A DNA stretch of 64,000 nt from an uncultured Bacilli bacterium (GCA_934095825.1 CAKOKQ010000003.1:1-64000); one strand, 5' to 3'. Positions 1 through 8,460 are shown, numbered from the stretch's first letter. Translations and numbers: made by a program. Notes: a model not told the origin generated them from the sequence alone.

Positions 1-41
1 AACGCCGAAAATAGTGAATGCGAAGATAGGAAGTTGCCTAT
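1..41 (+). rRNA. rrf: 5S ribosomal RNA, 3' end (partial)
   Basis: The first 41 bases match the conserved 3' third of bacterial 5S rRNA: ACGCCGA near the start, then GCGAAGATAGG followed by AAGTTGCC, which corresponds to the usual GAGAGTAGG..GTTGCC ending. The 5' part lies outside the window. A T run (41-49) follows at once, as expected for the end of an rRNA operon. The exact 3' nucleotide is a guess. Confidence 0.75.
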
Positions 42-49
42 TTTTTTTT
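28..49 (+). terminator. Probable rRNA operon terminator
   Basis: ATAGG and CCTAT flank a six-base loop and are followed by nine T residues. Part of the stem is also 5S rRNA sequence, so termination may instead depend on a 5S structure formed with its unseen 5' end. Confidence 0.5.
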
Positions 50-131
50 GCGTTAATTTTTGATTTGTGTGAAAAAATTTCGTGATAATAATTAATTAGA
101 TTTCTTTTTTAGTGCATATTTTTTTTAATAA

Positions 132-140
132 TGTTATAAT
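132..140 (+). promoter_or_regulatory. Extended -10 promoter of tsaB
   Basis: TG at 132-133 and TATAAT at 135-140 form an extended -10 about 23 bases before the tsaB start. It excludes the in-frame GTG at 112 as the start codon, because that codon lies upstream of the promoter. Confidence 0.65.
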
Positions 141-162
141 ATCACAAGAGAAAGAGGCGCTT

Positions 163-723
163 ATGTACACATTATTTATAGATACTCATTTCAAAGATAT
201 TCAAATAGTTATATATAAAGATGACAAAATACTAAAAATTTCAACAATGGAAGGTTGCGATAAAACTAGTAAAAATGCCTTACCATTATTAAATGACACT
301 CTTAAAGAGCTAAAAATAGAGTTAAAGGAAATATCCAAGTTAATAGTTTGCAATGGACCAGGGTCATTTACAGGAATTAGAATTGCTATAACGATTGCTA
401 AAACTATCTCATATTGTTTAAATATACCAATATATACTGTCAGTTACTTAGAATTATCAGCCTTAGATAATATTGGAAATAGAACTTACGCTGTTCAAGA
501 AAATAATGGTTATTACAAGGCAGAATTCTTGGATGATAAAATGACTGGCCAGATTACATATGTTAAATCAAAAACCTTATTAAATAATGAAATTGTTGCT
601 GAAAAAATCAACTTTGAGAAAATTCCAACTTATAAGTATTTAACATTAACTGATTGTTATAATGCCAATCCTTTATATATTAAAACAATCGAGGCCCTAA
701 ATGATAAGAAAAATAATAACTAG
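163..723 (+). CDS. tsaB: tRNA t6A37 threonylcarbamoyltransferase complex subunit TsaB
   Basis: TsaB is the non-catalytic partner of TsaD in the cytoplasmic complex that puts threonylcarbamoyl on A37 of ANN-decoding tRNAs. The 186-residue protein carries the family signature GPGSFTGIR at residues 65-73 and an ASKHA-like N-terminus. It is shorter than the roughly 230 residues usual in Bacillus, with a reduced C-terminal half. The ATG at 163 is chosen because a GAGG ribosome site precedes it; the in-frame GTG at 112 would lie inside the promoter. It overlaps rimI by 23 bases, the usual tsaB-rimI-tsaD order in Firmicutes. Confidence 0.93.
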   Translation: MYTLFIDTHFKDIQIVIYKDDKILKISTMEGCDKTSKNALPLLNDTLKELKIELKEISKLIVCNGPGSFTGIRIAITIAKTISYCLNIPIYTVSYLELSALDNIGNRTYAVQENNGYYKAEFLDDKMTGQITYVKSKTLLNNEIVAEKINFEKIPTYKYLTLTDCYNANPLYIKTIEALNDKKNNN

Positions 724-1117
724 TGATTTTCCAAGTGTTTATAAATTAGGTGAAGAAATCAATGAAAACTACTCACATTTTAATAATCTGACCAGTATTA
801 TTAATGATAATAATCAAATTATTTATGTTTATATTATTAATAATGCTGTTGTCGGATTTATCCATCTTACTATTAGTTTTGATGAAGCCGACATAGTTGA
901 TATTATTACCGATAAAAAATATCGCCGTAGGAATATAGGCACTAGCTTAATCAAATATGCCATTAATGATAACAATTTAAAAAAAATGAATCTAGAAGTA
1001 AGAGAAAATAATCAAGTAGCCATAGACTTTTACCAGAACTTACAGTTTAAAAAGGTAAGAAGAATAAAAAAATATTATGGCACTGAAGATGCAATTTTTA
1101 TGATAAAGGAGATTTAA
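701..1117 (+). CDS. rimI: GNAT N-acetyltransferase, RimI type
   Basis: A 138-residue GNAT-fold acetyltransferase. The acetyl-CoA loop is seen as RRRNIGTSLIKYAI (around residues 75-90), followed by the typical LEVRENNQVAIDFYQNLQFKKV segment of RimI proteins. RimI acetylates the N-terminus of ribosomal protein S18 in E. coli; the substrate here is inferred from the family and from its place between tsaB and tsaD. It overlaps tsaB by 23 bases and ends two bases before tsaD, so translational coupling is likely. Confidence 0.88.
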   Translation: MIRKIITSDFPSVYKLGEEINENYSHFNNLTSIINDNNQIIYVYIINNAVVGFIHLTISFDEADIVDIITDKKYRRRNIGTSLIKYAINDNNLKKMNLEVRENNQVAIDFYQNLQFKKVRRIKKYYGTEDAIFMIKEI

Positions 1118-1119
1118 AA

Positions 1120-2124
1120 ATGAAAGATGTATACATTTTAGCTATAGAATCAAGCTGTGACGAAACCAGTATGGCAATCGTAAAAAATGGCAAAGAAGTC
1201 ATATCAATAGTAATAAATACTCAAATATCAACTCACGAAAATTATGGTGGAGTAGTTCCTGAAATTGCCTCACGAATGCATGCAGAAAATATAACAATTG
1301 TTTTGGATGAAACCTTAAAAAAAGCAAACATGAAAATAGAAGATATGGATGCAATAGCAGTTACTTATGGGCCAGGATTGATGGGAAGTTTACTTGTAGG
1401 AGTAGAAGCCGCAAAGACATTATCTTTAATCTATAATAAACCGTTAATAGCTGTAAATCATTTAGCTGGTCATGTATATGCTAATAATCTTGAAAATGAT
1501 ATGCAATTTCCGCTATTAGCATTAATCATAAGTGGTGGTCATACCGATATCGTTTATATGGAAGATGATTATAAATTTAAAGTTCTCGGTGGAACTTTAG
1601 ATGATGCAATCGGGGAAGCCTATGATAAAGTTGCCAGAGTTTTAGGACTTAAATATCCAGGGGGACCAAATGTTGAAAAAATGGCATTAAACGGTAAACC
1701 AAATTATAAATTACCAATTCCAATGAACGATGATACTTTAAACATGAGTTTTAGCGGGTTGAAATCTAGTATAATAAATCTAGTCCATAATGAAACGCAG
1801 CGCAATAAGGAGATAAATAAAGAAGACTTAGCCTGTTCTTTTCAAGTTGTTGCTACTGATCAATTAGTACGCAAGTTGGAACTAGCTATTAACAAAACAA
1901 ATATAAAAAATATTATAATTGCTGGTGGCGTTTCTGCTAATCAATATATTCGTAAAGAAGTAACAAAATTAGCTGCTAAACATAATGCTAATATTTCCGT
2001 GCCTAAGCTTCTTTATTGCACTGACAATGCTGCCATGATTGGGGCGGCTGCTTATCCGCTTTATTTAAAAAAAGAGTTTGCGTCTCTTGATTTAAATGCT
2101 AATCCAAGTGAGGAATTATATTAA
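1120..2124 (+). CDS. tsaD: tRNA N6-adenosine threonylcarbamoyltransferase TsaD
   Basis: Catalytic subunit of t6A37 synthesis, transferring threonylcarbamoyl from its AMP ester to tRNA. The 334 residues are full length. Visible motifs are the N-terminal AIESSCDETS, the metal-binding pair H114/H118 in HLAGH, the GGHTD nucleotide loop after it and a C-terminal GGVSAN segment. The start has a GGAG ribosome site 7 bases upstream, inside the end of rimI. Third gene of the tsaB-rimI-tsaD operon. Confidence 0.96.
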   Translation: MKDVYILAIESSCDETSMAIVKNGKEVISIVINTQISTHENYGGVVPEIASRMHAENITIVLDETLKKANMKIEDMDAIAVTYGPGLMGSLLVGVEAAKTLSLIYNKPLIAVNHLAGHVYANNLENDMQFPLLALIISGGHTDIVYMEDDYKFKVLGGTLDDAIGEAYDKVARVLGLKYPGGPNVEKMALNGKPNYKLPIPMNDDTLNMSFSGLKSSIINLVHNETQRNKEINKEDLACSFQVVATDQLVRKLELAINKTNIKNIIIAGGVSANQYIRKEVTKLAAKHNANISVPKLLYCTDNAAMIGAAAYPLYLKKEFASLDLNANPSEELY

Positions 2125-2424
2125 AAATCATTAGCATTATAATTACTACAGGATGAATTTATCATTCACAAAAATAAAATATCTTCAAAAATTATTTGCT
2201 TTTTTCAGTATAATCACAATTTAATATTTCAAATTCTAAATGATTTGGTATTATCTTTTAGTAAATTATAATTACCCTTTATAAATTGTAAAATATACTG
2301 ACATAAATATTAAAAATTAAAATGAAGTAAACAAATAAAATAAAAAGATGCAAATAAAAATATAAAAGCCATTAAAAATATAAGTAAATATCCGATAAAA
2401 TTCTTGAAACGCAAAAATTGCATA

Positions 2425-2453
2425 TTGTAAATATCACTCATTTAAGATATACT
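2425..2453 (+). promoter_or_regulatory. Promoter before the TasA-like gene
   Basis: TTGTAA (2425-2430), 17 bases, TATACT (2448-2453), about 23 bases before the ATG at 2477. The rest of the gap from 2125 is plain AT-rich DNA in which I see no gene, repeat or strong hairpin. Confidence 0.6.
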
Positions 2454-2476
2454 TATTATAGTACGGAGGTGTCTTT

Positions 2477-3076
2477 ATGAATACAAATGAAACAGTAAAA
2501 CATGTTATTCTTTACATATCAATTACCTTAATAATAGCAACGGTAACTTTTGCAGCTTCAAGAGCTTATTACCTAGCAAAAATCACAGTTGATGATAAAA
2601 TAAATAATACAACAATAACTAACGCTAACCTTGATATTGAATTTTTAACTAGTCAATACATTAATGAGCCAAAAATGATGTTAATTAATGACTCAGACCG
2701 CCAAGCCAGCGCACCCTATACATCATTTGCTATAACTTCAAAATCCACTTCAACAATATCTGTTGACTACACTTTATATTTAACTGATTTTACAATATCT
2801 GATAACTTTGTTTCTAGTGATTTTAAATGGGAACTTGCTAAAAAAACTGACAGTGGTGAAACGCAAGTTGCTACTGGAAATTTTGCAAACGCAGTAACAG
2901 GCAAAGACTATACTTTAACAACAACGGGAATAACAATTTCTCCTCAGGATACACATCAATACATATTCCGAGTATGGTTAAGTTATACTGATAATGATCA
3001 AGCTAGTTTACTAAACGGTTCTTTTAGTGGTAAAATTGCCTTGACAACTGGCAAAATAACAAATGAAGGAAAATAG
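2477..3076 (+). CDS. Exported, membrane-anchored TasA/camelysin-like protein
   Basis: A 199-residue protein with one hydrophobic segment (residues about 10-32) and then an exported part rich in Thr, Ser, Asp and Asn. The layout of a long signal segment followed by a TTITNANLDIEF-type first strand and a beta-rich domain recalls the SipW-dependent TasA/CalY superfamily. No SipW-like peptidase is seen nearby. A strong GGAGGTG ribosome site lies 8 bases before the ATG. It ends two bases before the patatin start, so the two are probably co-transcribed. Family assignment is by pattern only; it could be another beta-sandwich surface protein. Confidence 0.5.
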   Translation: MNTNETVKHVILYISITLIIATVTFAASRAYYLAKITVDDKINNTTITNANLDIEFLTSQYINEPKMMLINDSDRQASAPYTSFAITSKSTSTISVDYTLYLTDFTISDNFVSSDFKWELAKKTDSGETQVATGNFANAVTGKDYTLTTTGITISPQDTHQYIFRVWLSYTDNDQASLLNGSFSGKIALTTGKITNEGK

Positions 3077-3078
3077 AA

Positions 3079-4146
3079 TTGAAAAAAATAGGATTAGCTC
3101 TTGAAGGCGGTGGTCTAAAAGGAAGTTATCAGATTGGCGCTTATTATGCTTTTAAACAATGCCATATAAAAATAAGCGGTTTTGTCGGTACTTCTATTGG
3201 TGCCTTCAATGCTTGTTTACTTGCCAGTGGTCAATCAAAAGAACTATTAGAACTATGGCAAACAATTGAGCCAGAAAAATTATTGGATATTGATCAAAAG
3301 TTTGCAGATTATATAAATGGTAAAAAAGAAACTCTTAAAGCCTTAAAAGGCTTAAATTCCACAGTAATAGGTGCTCTAAAACAAAGAGGAATATCAACAG
3401 ACAAATTAAGAGCACTAGCTGATAAAATGATTAATAAAGAAAAATTGTACAAAAATCATAAAGACTTTGGCTTAGTAACAGTAAAACTTCATGATTTTAT
3501 CCCGGTTTATATAACTAAAAAGGAAATTCCTGCTGAAAAACTTGTTGATTATTTAATAGCCAGTTGTTCTTTACCAATTTTTAAATTAGCACCAATGATA
3601 GATGATAACATTTATATAGATGGCGGCTTTTATGATAATTGTCCCATTAAAATGCTAATTGATAAAAAATACGATGTCATTTATGAAATTAGAATTAATG
3701 GTATAGGTCGTAACCGCAATGTATCTAAAAAGAAAAGTAAAGTAATAACTATTCGCCCCTCTAAAAACATATGTAACATTTTGGAACTAAACCAAAACAA
3801 AATAAGAGAGAACATACTTCTAGGATATTATGATACCTTGCGAGTGCTAAAAAAATATGATGGTTATCGTTATACTTTCAAAAAAACGCCGGAATTTATA
3901 ATAAAATTTTTAACGCGAAAAATTTCAAAACGCTATCTTACCAGAATGCGGAACTTTTTTAAAGTCAAAAGCGATAAAGAAGCCATTATTAAAGCCTTAG
4001 AATATACAATGGATTACTATAAAATTAGCCCATATCATGTTTATAGCGTTGCAGTAACCTTGAAAAAGATTCAAAATGAGCATTTAACCAATATGAAAAC
4101 GAAAAATCTTATCTTTAACTTTCTAAAAAAGTTGCGAATTTTCTAG
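3079..4146 (+). CDS. Patatin-like phospholipase
   Basis: A 355-residue patatin-fold acyl hydrolase predicted to cleave acyl esters of phospholipids with a Ser-Asp dyad. The oxyanion loop GGGLKGSYQIG lies at residues 9-19, the nucleophile elbow GTSIG at about 38-42 and the catalytic Asp in DGG (residues about 188-190). The start is TTG at 3079, preceded by GAAGGA; no ATG fits. The C-terminal 130 residues are Lys-rich and outside the patatin core. It has no signal peptide, so it is probably cytosolic or attached to the inner face of the membrane. Confidence 0.88.
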   Translation: MKKIGLALEGGGLKGSYQIGAYYAFKQCHIKISGFVGTSIGAFNACLLASGQSKELLELWQTIEPEKLLDIDQKFADYINGKKETLKALKGLNSTVIGALKQRGISTDKLRALADKMINKEKLYKNHKDFGLVTVKLHDFIPVYITKKEIPAEKLVDYLIASCSLPIFKLAPMIDDNIYIDGGFYDNCPIKMLIDKKYDVIYEIRINGIGRNRNVSKKKSKVITIRPSKNICNILELNQNKIRENILLGYYDTLRVLKKYDGYRYTFKKTPEFIIKFLTRKISKRYLTRMRNFFKVKSDKEAIIKALEYTMDYYKISPYHVYSVAVTLKKIQNEHLTNMKTKNLIFNFLKKLRIF

Positions 4147-4160
4147 GGCTATAATATAAT
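4132..4160 (+). promoter_or_regulatory. Promoter of the yebC-type gene
   Basis: TTGCGA (4132-4137), 17 bases, TATAAT (4155-4160). The -35 lies inside the end of the patatin gene. A second TATAAT overlaps at 4150-4155. Confidence 0.65.
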
Positions 4161-4194
4161 AAGAAAAGTACAAAAAAAGAAAAGGAGAATATTT

Positions 4195-4911
4195 ATGGGA
4201 AGAGCATATGAAGTAAGAAAAGCCAGTATCCAAAAAACCGGAGCCGCTCGTGGTAAAATTTATACTAACTTTGCTAAAGAGTTATACTTAGCAGCCAAAG
4301 GCAATCCTGATATCGACACTAATATTAAACTTAAAAGATTAGTAGAAAAAGCTAAGAAACAGGAAGTACCAAACGACATCATTAAAAGAGCAATTGATAA
4401 AGCCAAAGGAGCAGGACAAGAAGATTACCAAACAGTAATGTATGAAGGTTTTGGACCAGGGGCTTCAACTTTAATAATTAAAACACTAACTGATAATGTT
4501 AATCGTACCGTTGGCGAAGTAAGAGCAGCATTTAATAAAGTTCATAAAAGTTTAGGAGTTAATAATTCTGTATCTTATAATTATGATTACCTAAATGTTA
4601 TTTCATTTCACACTGATAAAGAAGAAGATATTTTAATGGCTCTTTTAGACGCTGGTGTTGAACCAATTGAAGAAACTTACGAAGATGGAGTAATGACTAT
4701 CTCTGTAAATCCAAGTGACCAACATAAACTAAAAGATGTTATTGAAAGTATAGTTCCTAATGTTGATTATGAATTAGATGAAATTGGCTGGTATGCTAAA
4801 GAAGAAGTAGAACTTAATGAAGAAGATAAAATGTTATTTGAAAGACTTTATAATCTTTTAGATGATATTGATGATGTTACTGATATTTATCATAATGTCG
4901 CCAACTTCTAA
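4195..4911 (+). CDS. yebC: YebC/PmpR family protein
   Basis: A 238-residue member of the YebC/PmpR family of DNA-binding regulators; members of this family have also been linked to relief of ribosome stalling at proline-rich stretches. The N-terminal RKASIQKTGAARGKIYTNFA and the GPGASTLIIKTLTDNVNRT segment (residues about 83-105) are typical, and the length matches the family. It has its own promoter and an AAGGAG ribosome site and ends in a small hairpin that includes its stop codon, so it is probably a single-gene transcript. Confidence 0.9.
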   Translation: MGRAYEVRKASIQKTGAARGKIYTNFAKELYLAAKGNPDIDTNIKLKRLVEKAKKQEVPNDIIKRAIDKAKGAGQEDYQTVMYEGFGPGASTLIIKTLTDNVNRTVGEVRAAFNKVHKSLGVNNSVSYNYDYLNVISFHTDKEEDILMALLDAGVEPIEETYEDGVMTISVNPSDQHKLKDVIESIVPNVDYELDEIGWYAKEEVELNEEDKMLFERLYNLLDDIDDVTDIYHNVANF

Positions 4912-4923
4912 AGTTCTTTTTTT
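4903..4923 (+). terminator. Short terminator after yebC
   Basis: AACTT (4903-4907) and AAGTT (4911-4915) form a five-pair stem with loop CTA that overlaps the stop codon and is followed by CTTTTTTTC. The stem is weak. Confidence 0.5.
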
Positions 4924-5086
4924 CATTTATTCTTCACAAAACTATAATAAAATAACAGCGATTTAAGAAAAACATTAAAATCTAACTTGCTCCTTAAATC
5001 AATCAATAATTAAAGTCTTTTGTAAACAAAATAACTGTGATTTATTAAAAAAGTAAAATCAAAAGAACAACAAAACTATGAAATAT

Positions 5087-5134
5087 AAAATTACAAAAAC
5101 TATAAAAAAGTGTAATTTTAGAAAAAAATTACAC
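5087..5134. promoter_or_regulatory. Triplicate 9-bp half-sites before the first two-component operon
   Basis: AAAATTACA (5087-5095), TGTAATTTT (5111-5119) and AAAATTACA (5125-5133) precede the response regulator gene. The last two form a perfect 10-bp inverted repeat with a five-base spacer and would overlap the -35 zone of a possible TATAAA -10 (5137-5142). This is a candidate operator, possibly for autoregulation; no binder is shown. Confidence 0.4.
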
Positions 5135-5160
5135 CATATAAAAGTAAGGAAGTGATATCT

Positions 5161-5823
5161 ATGAAAATTTTAGTAGTAGATGATGAAGAACTAATAAGAA
5201 ATGTTATCAAAGAGTATTTAATGATGGAAAATTATACCGTAGATGAAGCAGGTGATGGCCAAGAAGCTATCGAAAAAGCCAAAAATAATGATTATAATCT
5301 AATAATTATGGATATAATGATGCCAAAGATGGATGGGTATCAAGCTTGTAAAGAAATCAAAAAAACCAAAGATGTTCCCTTTATAATGCTTTCTGCTAGA
5401 AGCGAAGAATATGATAAACTAATTGGTTTTGATTTAGGGATAGACGATTATGTGACCAAACCATTTAGCCCTAAAGAATTAGTAGCTCGTGTTAAAGCCA
5501 TCTTAAAAAGAAATACGACTGATACCTATACCTACAAATTTGAAGGCTTAACAATTAACGATTTAGCTCATGAAGTAAGGGTAGATGACAAAAAAATCAA
5601 CTTAACTCCCAAAGAATATGACCTTTTGAAGTATTTAGTTACCAATAAAAATATTGCTTTATCCAGAGAGCAATTATTAACCAATATATGGGGATATGAT
5701 TTTTTTGGCGATGACCGCACCATTGATACTCACATAAAAACATTGCGTAACAGTCTTGGAAAATACCGTAAATTCATTGTAACGGTAAGAGCGATAGGAT
5801 ATAAATTTGAATACCAAAATTAA
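5161..5823 (+). CDS. OmpR/PhoB-type response regulator
   Basis: A 220-residue two-domain DNA-binding response regulator. The receiver has acidic DDEE near the N-terminus, the phospho-acceptor Asp51 in DIMMPKMDG, and KPF near residue 100. The C-terminal winged helix has TPKEYDLLKYL and the closing VRAIGYKFE strand. The ATG at 5161 is preferred over the in-frame GTG at 5152, which would lie inside the AAGGAAGTGAT ribosome site. It overlaps its kinase gene by 17 bases. The signal and targets are unknown. Confidence 0.93.
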   Translation: MKILVVDDEELIRNVIKEYLMMENYTVDEAGDGQEAIEKAKNNDYNLIIMDIMMPKMDGYQACKEIKKTKDVPFIMLSARSEEYDKLIGFDLGIDDYVTKPFSPKELVARVKAILKRNTTDTYTYKFEGLTINDLAHEVRVDDKKINLTPKEYDLLKYLVTNKNIALSREQLLTNIWGYDFFGDDRTIDTHIKTLRNSLGKYRKFIVTVRAIGYKFEYQN

Positions 5824-7204
5824 AATTAGAGAATTAAGAAACTCTCTGCACTTTAAAACTCTGGAATATTTAATCGTTTTTTCTATCTCCATTCTTCTGT
5901 TATTATGGCTTGTGCAAATCGTCTTCTTTAAAATATATTACGAAAAATATCAAATTAACTATATGAATGAATTAGTTGATAAAATTATCAACATTGAAAG
6001 TACGAATATAATCGAATCAATGGATGATATAACTTTAGATAACAATATTTGTTTAGAATATATGGATTATTATGGTAATCAATATTATTACAATAATAAA
6101 ATTTCCTCATGTCTTTTAGGTCGCAATAAAATTATTGATAAAGAATTAGTAAAATTTAAACAATCAGGTGAAGAAACAGCCTTTGAAAAGATTTTAAATC
6201 CTATCAACAACAGCGTCTCCTTATTATATTGTATAAAAAAAGGCAATGGCTATATTTTTTTGTTTACCTCTTTAGAAGACATCGGAACAACAACCTCGTT
6301 AATAAAAAATCAACTTATTTATGTTACCCTTTTAGCTATTTTATTTTCTATAATAATTGCTTTATTTTTGTCGCGTAGAATTGCTAAACCAATTAGTGAT
6401 ATGACCAAAAAAGCCGAAAAATTAGCCGAAGGAAATTACAATGTCCAGTTTACTACAACTGGAATTAAAGAGATAGATGAATTAGCTAATACCCTTAACT
6501 ATTTAGAGCAGGAAGTTTCTAAAACCGATGAATACCGCCGCGATTTAATGGCAAATGTTTCTCATGACCTAAAAACTCCCCTAACCATGATAAAGGCTTA
6601 TGCTGAAATGATTAGAGATATAACTTTAAATAATAAAGAAAAAACTAAAGAAAATTTAAATGTTATCATTGATGAAACAGATCGTTTAAATATTTTAGTT
6701 AATGATATCTTAGAACTTAGTAAACTTCAAAATAATCAAGATAACTTAAATATCGAAAAATTCGATATTGTTGAATTAATTAACGATATTTTAAAAAGAT
6801 ACCAAATTATTAAAGAAACCGAAAATTATAAGCTGATTTTAGAAAGTCCAGCCAGTATTATGGTAAAAGCGGATAAAAAAAGAATTAGTCAAGTAATCTA
6901 TAACCTAATAAATAATGCAATTAACTATACTGGCGATGATTTAACCGTTACTATCAAAATTACAGAAAATACTAAAGAGTGCAAAATTGAAATAATTGAT
7001 ACTGGTAAAGGTATTGATGAAAAAGATTTATCTAATATATGGAATCGCTATTATAAAAAAGAAAAAAATCATAAGCGAAATGTTGTTGGGACTGGTCTAG
7101 GGTTATCGATTGTTAAAAATATTTTAGAACAACACCATTTCAAATACGGTGTTAATAGCGTTAAAGACAAAGGCACAACATTTTACTTTCAAGTAAAAAA
7201 ATAA
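5807..7204 (+). CDS. Sensor histidine kinase
   Basis: A 465-residue membrane kinase paired with the preceding regulator. It has TM1 at about 20-42, an extracytoplasmic domain of about 120 residues, TM2 at about 166-188, a HAMP linker, the H-box VSHDLKTPL with His253, and an HATPase domain with N-box NLINNAINYT, DTGKGI and GTGLGLSIV. The start is TTG at 5807, with AGGAT seven bases upstream. The sensor domain holds two Cys and resembles nothing I can name, so the signal is unknown. Confidence 0.93.
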   Translation: MNTKIKIRELRNSLHFKTLEYLIVFSISILLLLWLVQIVFFKIYYEKYQINYMNELVDKIINIESTNIIESMDDITLDNNICLEYMDYYGNQYYYNNKISSCLLGRNKIIDKELVKFKQSGEETAFEKILNPINNSVSLLYCIKKGNGYIFLFTSLEDIGTTTSLIKNQLIYVTLLAILFSIIIALFLSRRIAKPISDMTKKAEKLAEGNYNVQFTTTGIKEIDELANTLNYLEQEVSKTDEYRRDLMANVSHDLKTPLTMIKAYAEMIRDITLNNKEKTKENLNVIIDETDRLNILVNDILELSKLQNNQDNLNIEKFDIVELINDILKRYQIIKETENYKLILESPASIMVKADKKRISQVIYNLINNAINYTGDDLTVTIKITENTKECKIEIIDTGKGIDEKDLSNIWNRYYKKEKNHKRNVVGTGLGLSIVKNILEQHHFKYGVNSVKDKGTTFYFQVKK

Positions 7205-7327
7205 TTGGAATGCTACCAAATAGACAAAATATTATTTGAAAACAAAAGATTCTAAAAATCCGAAAATTATAAAAATCAAACTAAAAAATAACTTTCACTT
7301 TTCTATCACATATTTTTCATAATTGAT

Positions 7328-7336
7328 TGGTATTAT
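7328..7336 (+). promoter_or_regulatory. Extended -10 before a candidate ncRNA
   Basis: TG (7328-7329), one base, TATTAT (7331-7336). The same TGG spacer form occurs before the thymidylate kinase gene. There is no good -35. Confidence 0.4.
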
Positions 7337-7342
7337 GTAATT

Positions 7343-7628
7343 GTGAAAGGAAGATTGATCGATTAGAAAGAAAAAAGGTAATTAAAAGATGTAGAAAATT
7401 TAATTATTATATAAACAGTATATCTTACAATAAGATATAAAGATAGGTTAATGATTAACCAAATCAAACGCTTGTGGACATTAACGATATATTCGAAGTT
7501 AATGGTAGAAGCAAGAAGTCATAATATAATTATGATAATTCATATATAAACCCTATACAATTAAGATAACATATAAACAATAAACTCACACTTTTTAAGA
7601 AAGGTATTCCCTTTCTTATTTTTTTTTG
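7343..7628 (+). ncRNA. Candidate structured non-coding RNA
   Basis: This 450-base gene-free stretch holds a promoter-like element, no usable ORF, a run of hairpins and a strong terminator. Seen directly are GGTTAA/TTAACC with a three-base loop (7446-7460), CATTAAC/GTTAATG (7479-7504) enclosed by CTTG/CAAG (7471-7515), CATAAT/ATTATG (7520-7534) and the terminator stem. The following gene has its own promoter after the terminator, so the RNA would be independent rather than a riboswitch leader. It does not look like 6S, SRP, tmRNA or RNase P RNA, and I cannot assign a family. Confidence 0.4.
7596..7628 (+). terminator. Strong intrinsic terminator
   Basis: TAAGAAAGG pairs with CCTTTCTTA across a five-base loop, followed by nine T residues. 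It ends the candidate ncRNA. Confidence 0.85.
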
Positions 7629-7635
7629 TTAAAAT
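7627..7635 (+). promoter_or_regulatory. Extended -10 promoter of the COG2426 gene
   Basis: TG, T, TAAAAT directly after the terminator T run, about 20 bases before the ATG at 7655. No clear -35. Confidence 0.5.
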
Positions 7636-7654
7636 GAACTAAGGTGAAAAAGTT

Positions 7655-8119
7655 ATGTTTTTGAAATATTTAATAGTTTTTTTGATTTCTATGGTTCCTT
7701 TGATTGAACTTCGTGGTGCTATTCCATATGCCGTTGGTTTCCAATTGCCATTGCTTCCTTCCTATATTGTTGCTATCCTTGGTAATATGTTACCAGTACC
7801 TTTTATTTTTCTTTTTGCTCGCAAAATTTTAGAATGGGGAAAAGATAAAAAGCTTACTAAAAAATTCTTTACTTTTTGTTTAGAAAAAGGTAATAAAGGC
7901 GGCAAAAAACTACAAGAAAAAGCAGGACGCAATGTTTACTTTGCTTTATTTCTATTTGTTGGAATCCCTCTTCCGGGGACAGGCGCTTGGACTGGAACTT
8001 TAGCAGCTTCTCTTTTAAATCTTGATTTTAAGAAAAGCGTCATTGCTATCATGGGTGGTGTCGTACTTGCAGGTATTATCATGGGCGTCATTTCCTTAGG
8101 AATCTTTAACATTTTTTAA
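7655..8119 (+). CDS. COG2426-type small membrane protein (putative small multidrug export)
   Basis: A 154-residue polytopic membrane protein with four or so hydrophobic segments. MVPLIELRGAIPYAVG near the N-terminus and GIPLPGTGAWTGTLAA (residues about 107-122) are the two re-entrant-loop-like motifs of the COG2426 family. This family is annotated as putative small multidrug export, but the transport role is poorly supported in general. An AGGTGA ribosome site precedes the ATG. It stands alone between two terminators. Confidence 0.8.
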   Translation: MFLKYLIVFLISMVPLIELRGAIPYAVGFQLPLLPSYIVAILGNMLPVPFIFLFARKILEWGKDKKLTKKFFTFCLEKGNKGGKKLQEKAGRNVYFALFLFVGIPLPGTGAWTGTLAASLLNLDFKKSVIAIMGGVVLAGIIMGVISLGIFNIF

Positions 8120-8145
8120 ATTAATTTTAAACTTTAGCAAAAATA

Positions 8146-8190
8146 AAAAGAATATATCCCTATTTTTACTTTTAAACGATATATTCTTTT
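8146..8190. terminator. Bidirectional terminator between convergent genes
   Basis: AAAAGAATATAT (8146-8157) and its complement (8179-8190) form a perfect 12-bp stem with a 21-base loop and a T run at the end. It lies just after the COG2426 gene. Confidence 0.65.
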
Positions 8191-8210
8191 GTTTAATTGA
8201 TAAACTTTTG

Positions 8211-8375
8211 GGATTAATAATCTTCTTTATTAATATCTCTTTTTGGATTAATAATCTTTTTTATTAACATCTCTTTTGGATTAATAACTTTCTTTATTAA
8301 TAAATTCCTTTAATTAATAATCTTCTTTATTAGTCATTTTTTTGATTAATAAAACTTTTAGATTGATAAGATATT
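8211..8375. repeat. Degenerate 32-34 bp tandem repeat array
   Basis: Five copies start near 8211, 8245, 8278, 8311 and 8343, giving periods of 34, 33, 33 and 32. The unit is GGATTAATAATCTT followed by CTTTATTAATATCTCTTTT, the two ATTAAT words forming an internal inverted repeat. The first three copies are clearest and the last is decayed. It occupies the gap between two convergent genes; no protein-coding sense is seen. Confidence 0.75.
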
Positions 8376-8431
8376 TCTTAATCGATAATTCTTTTTATCT
8401 AACCTTAATTATTTTTTTAATAATATAAAAA

Positions 8432-8460
8432 GATAAATTTGTTTTTTAATTAAATTTATC
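8432..8460 (-). terminator. Terminator of the cyclophilin gene
   Basis: On the minus strand GATAAATTT and AAATTTATC form a nine-pair AT stem with an 11-base loop, followed by CTTTTTATATT. It lies 26 bases past the stop codon. Confidence 0.55.

Noticed and set aside
112..162. GTG start for tsaB at 112.
   Set aside because: It lies upstream of the extended -10 at 132-140 and adds residues absent from the family.
7441..7520. tRNA-like folding around ATTCGAA in the 7205-7654 gap.
   Set aside because: No acceptor stem, D-arm or T-loop set can be matched to a tRNA; no tRNA genes were found in the window.
8211..8375. CRISPR array.
   Set aside because: The repeated units are directly adjacent with no unique spacers, and no cas genes are present.
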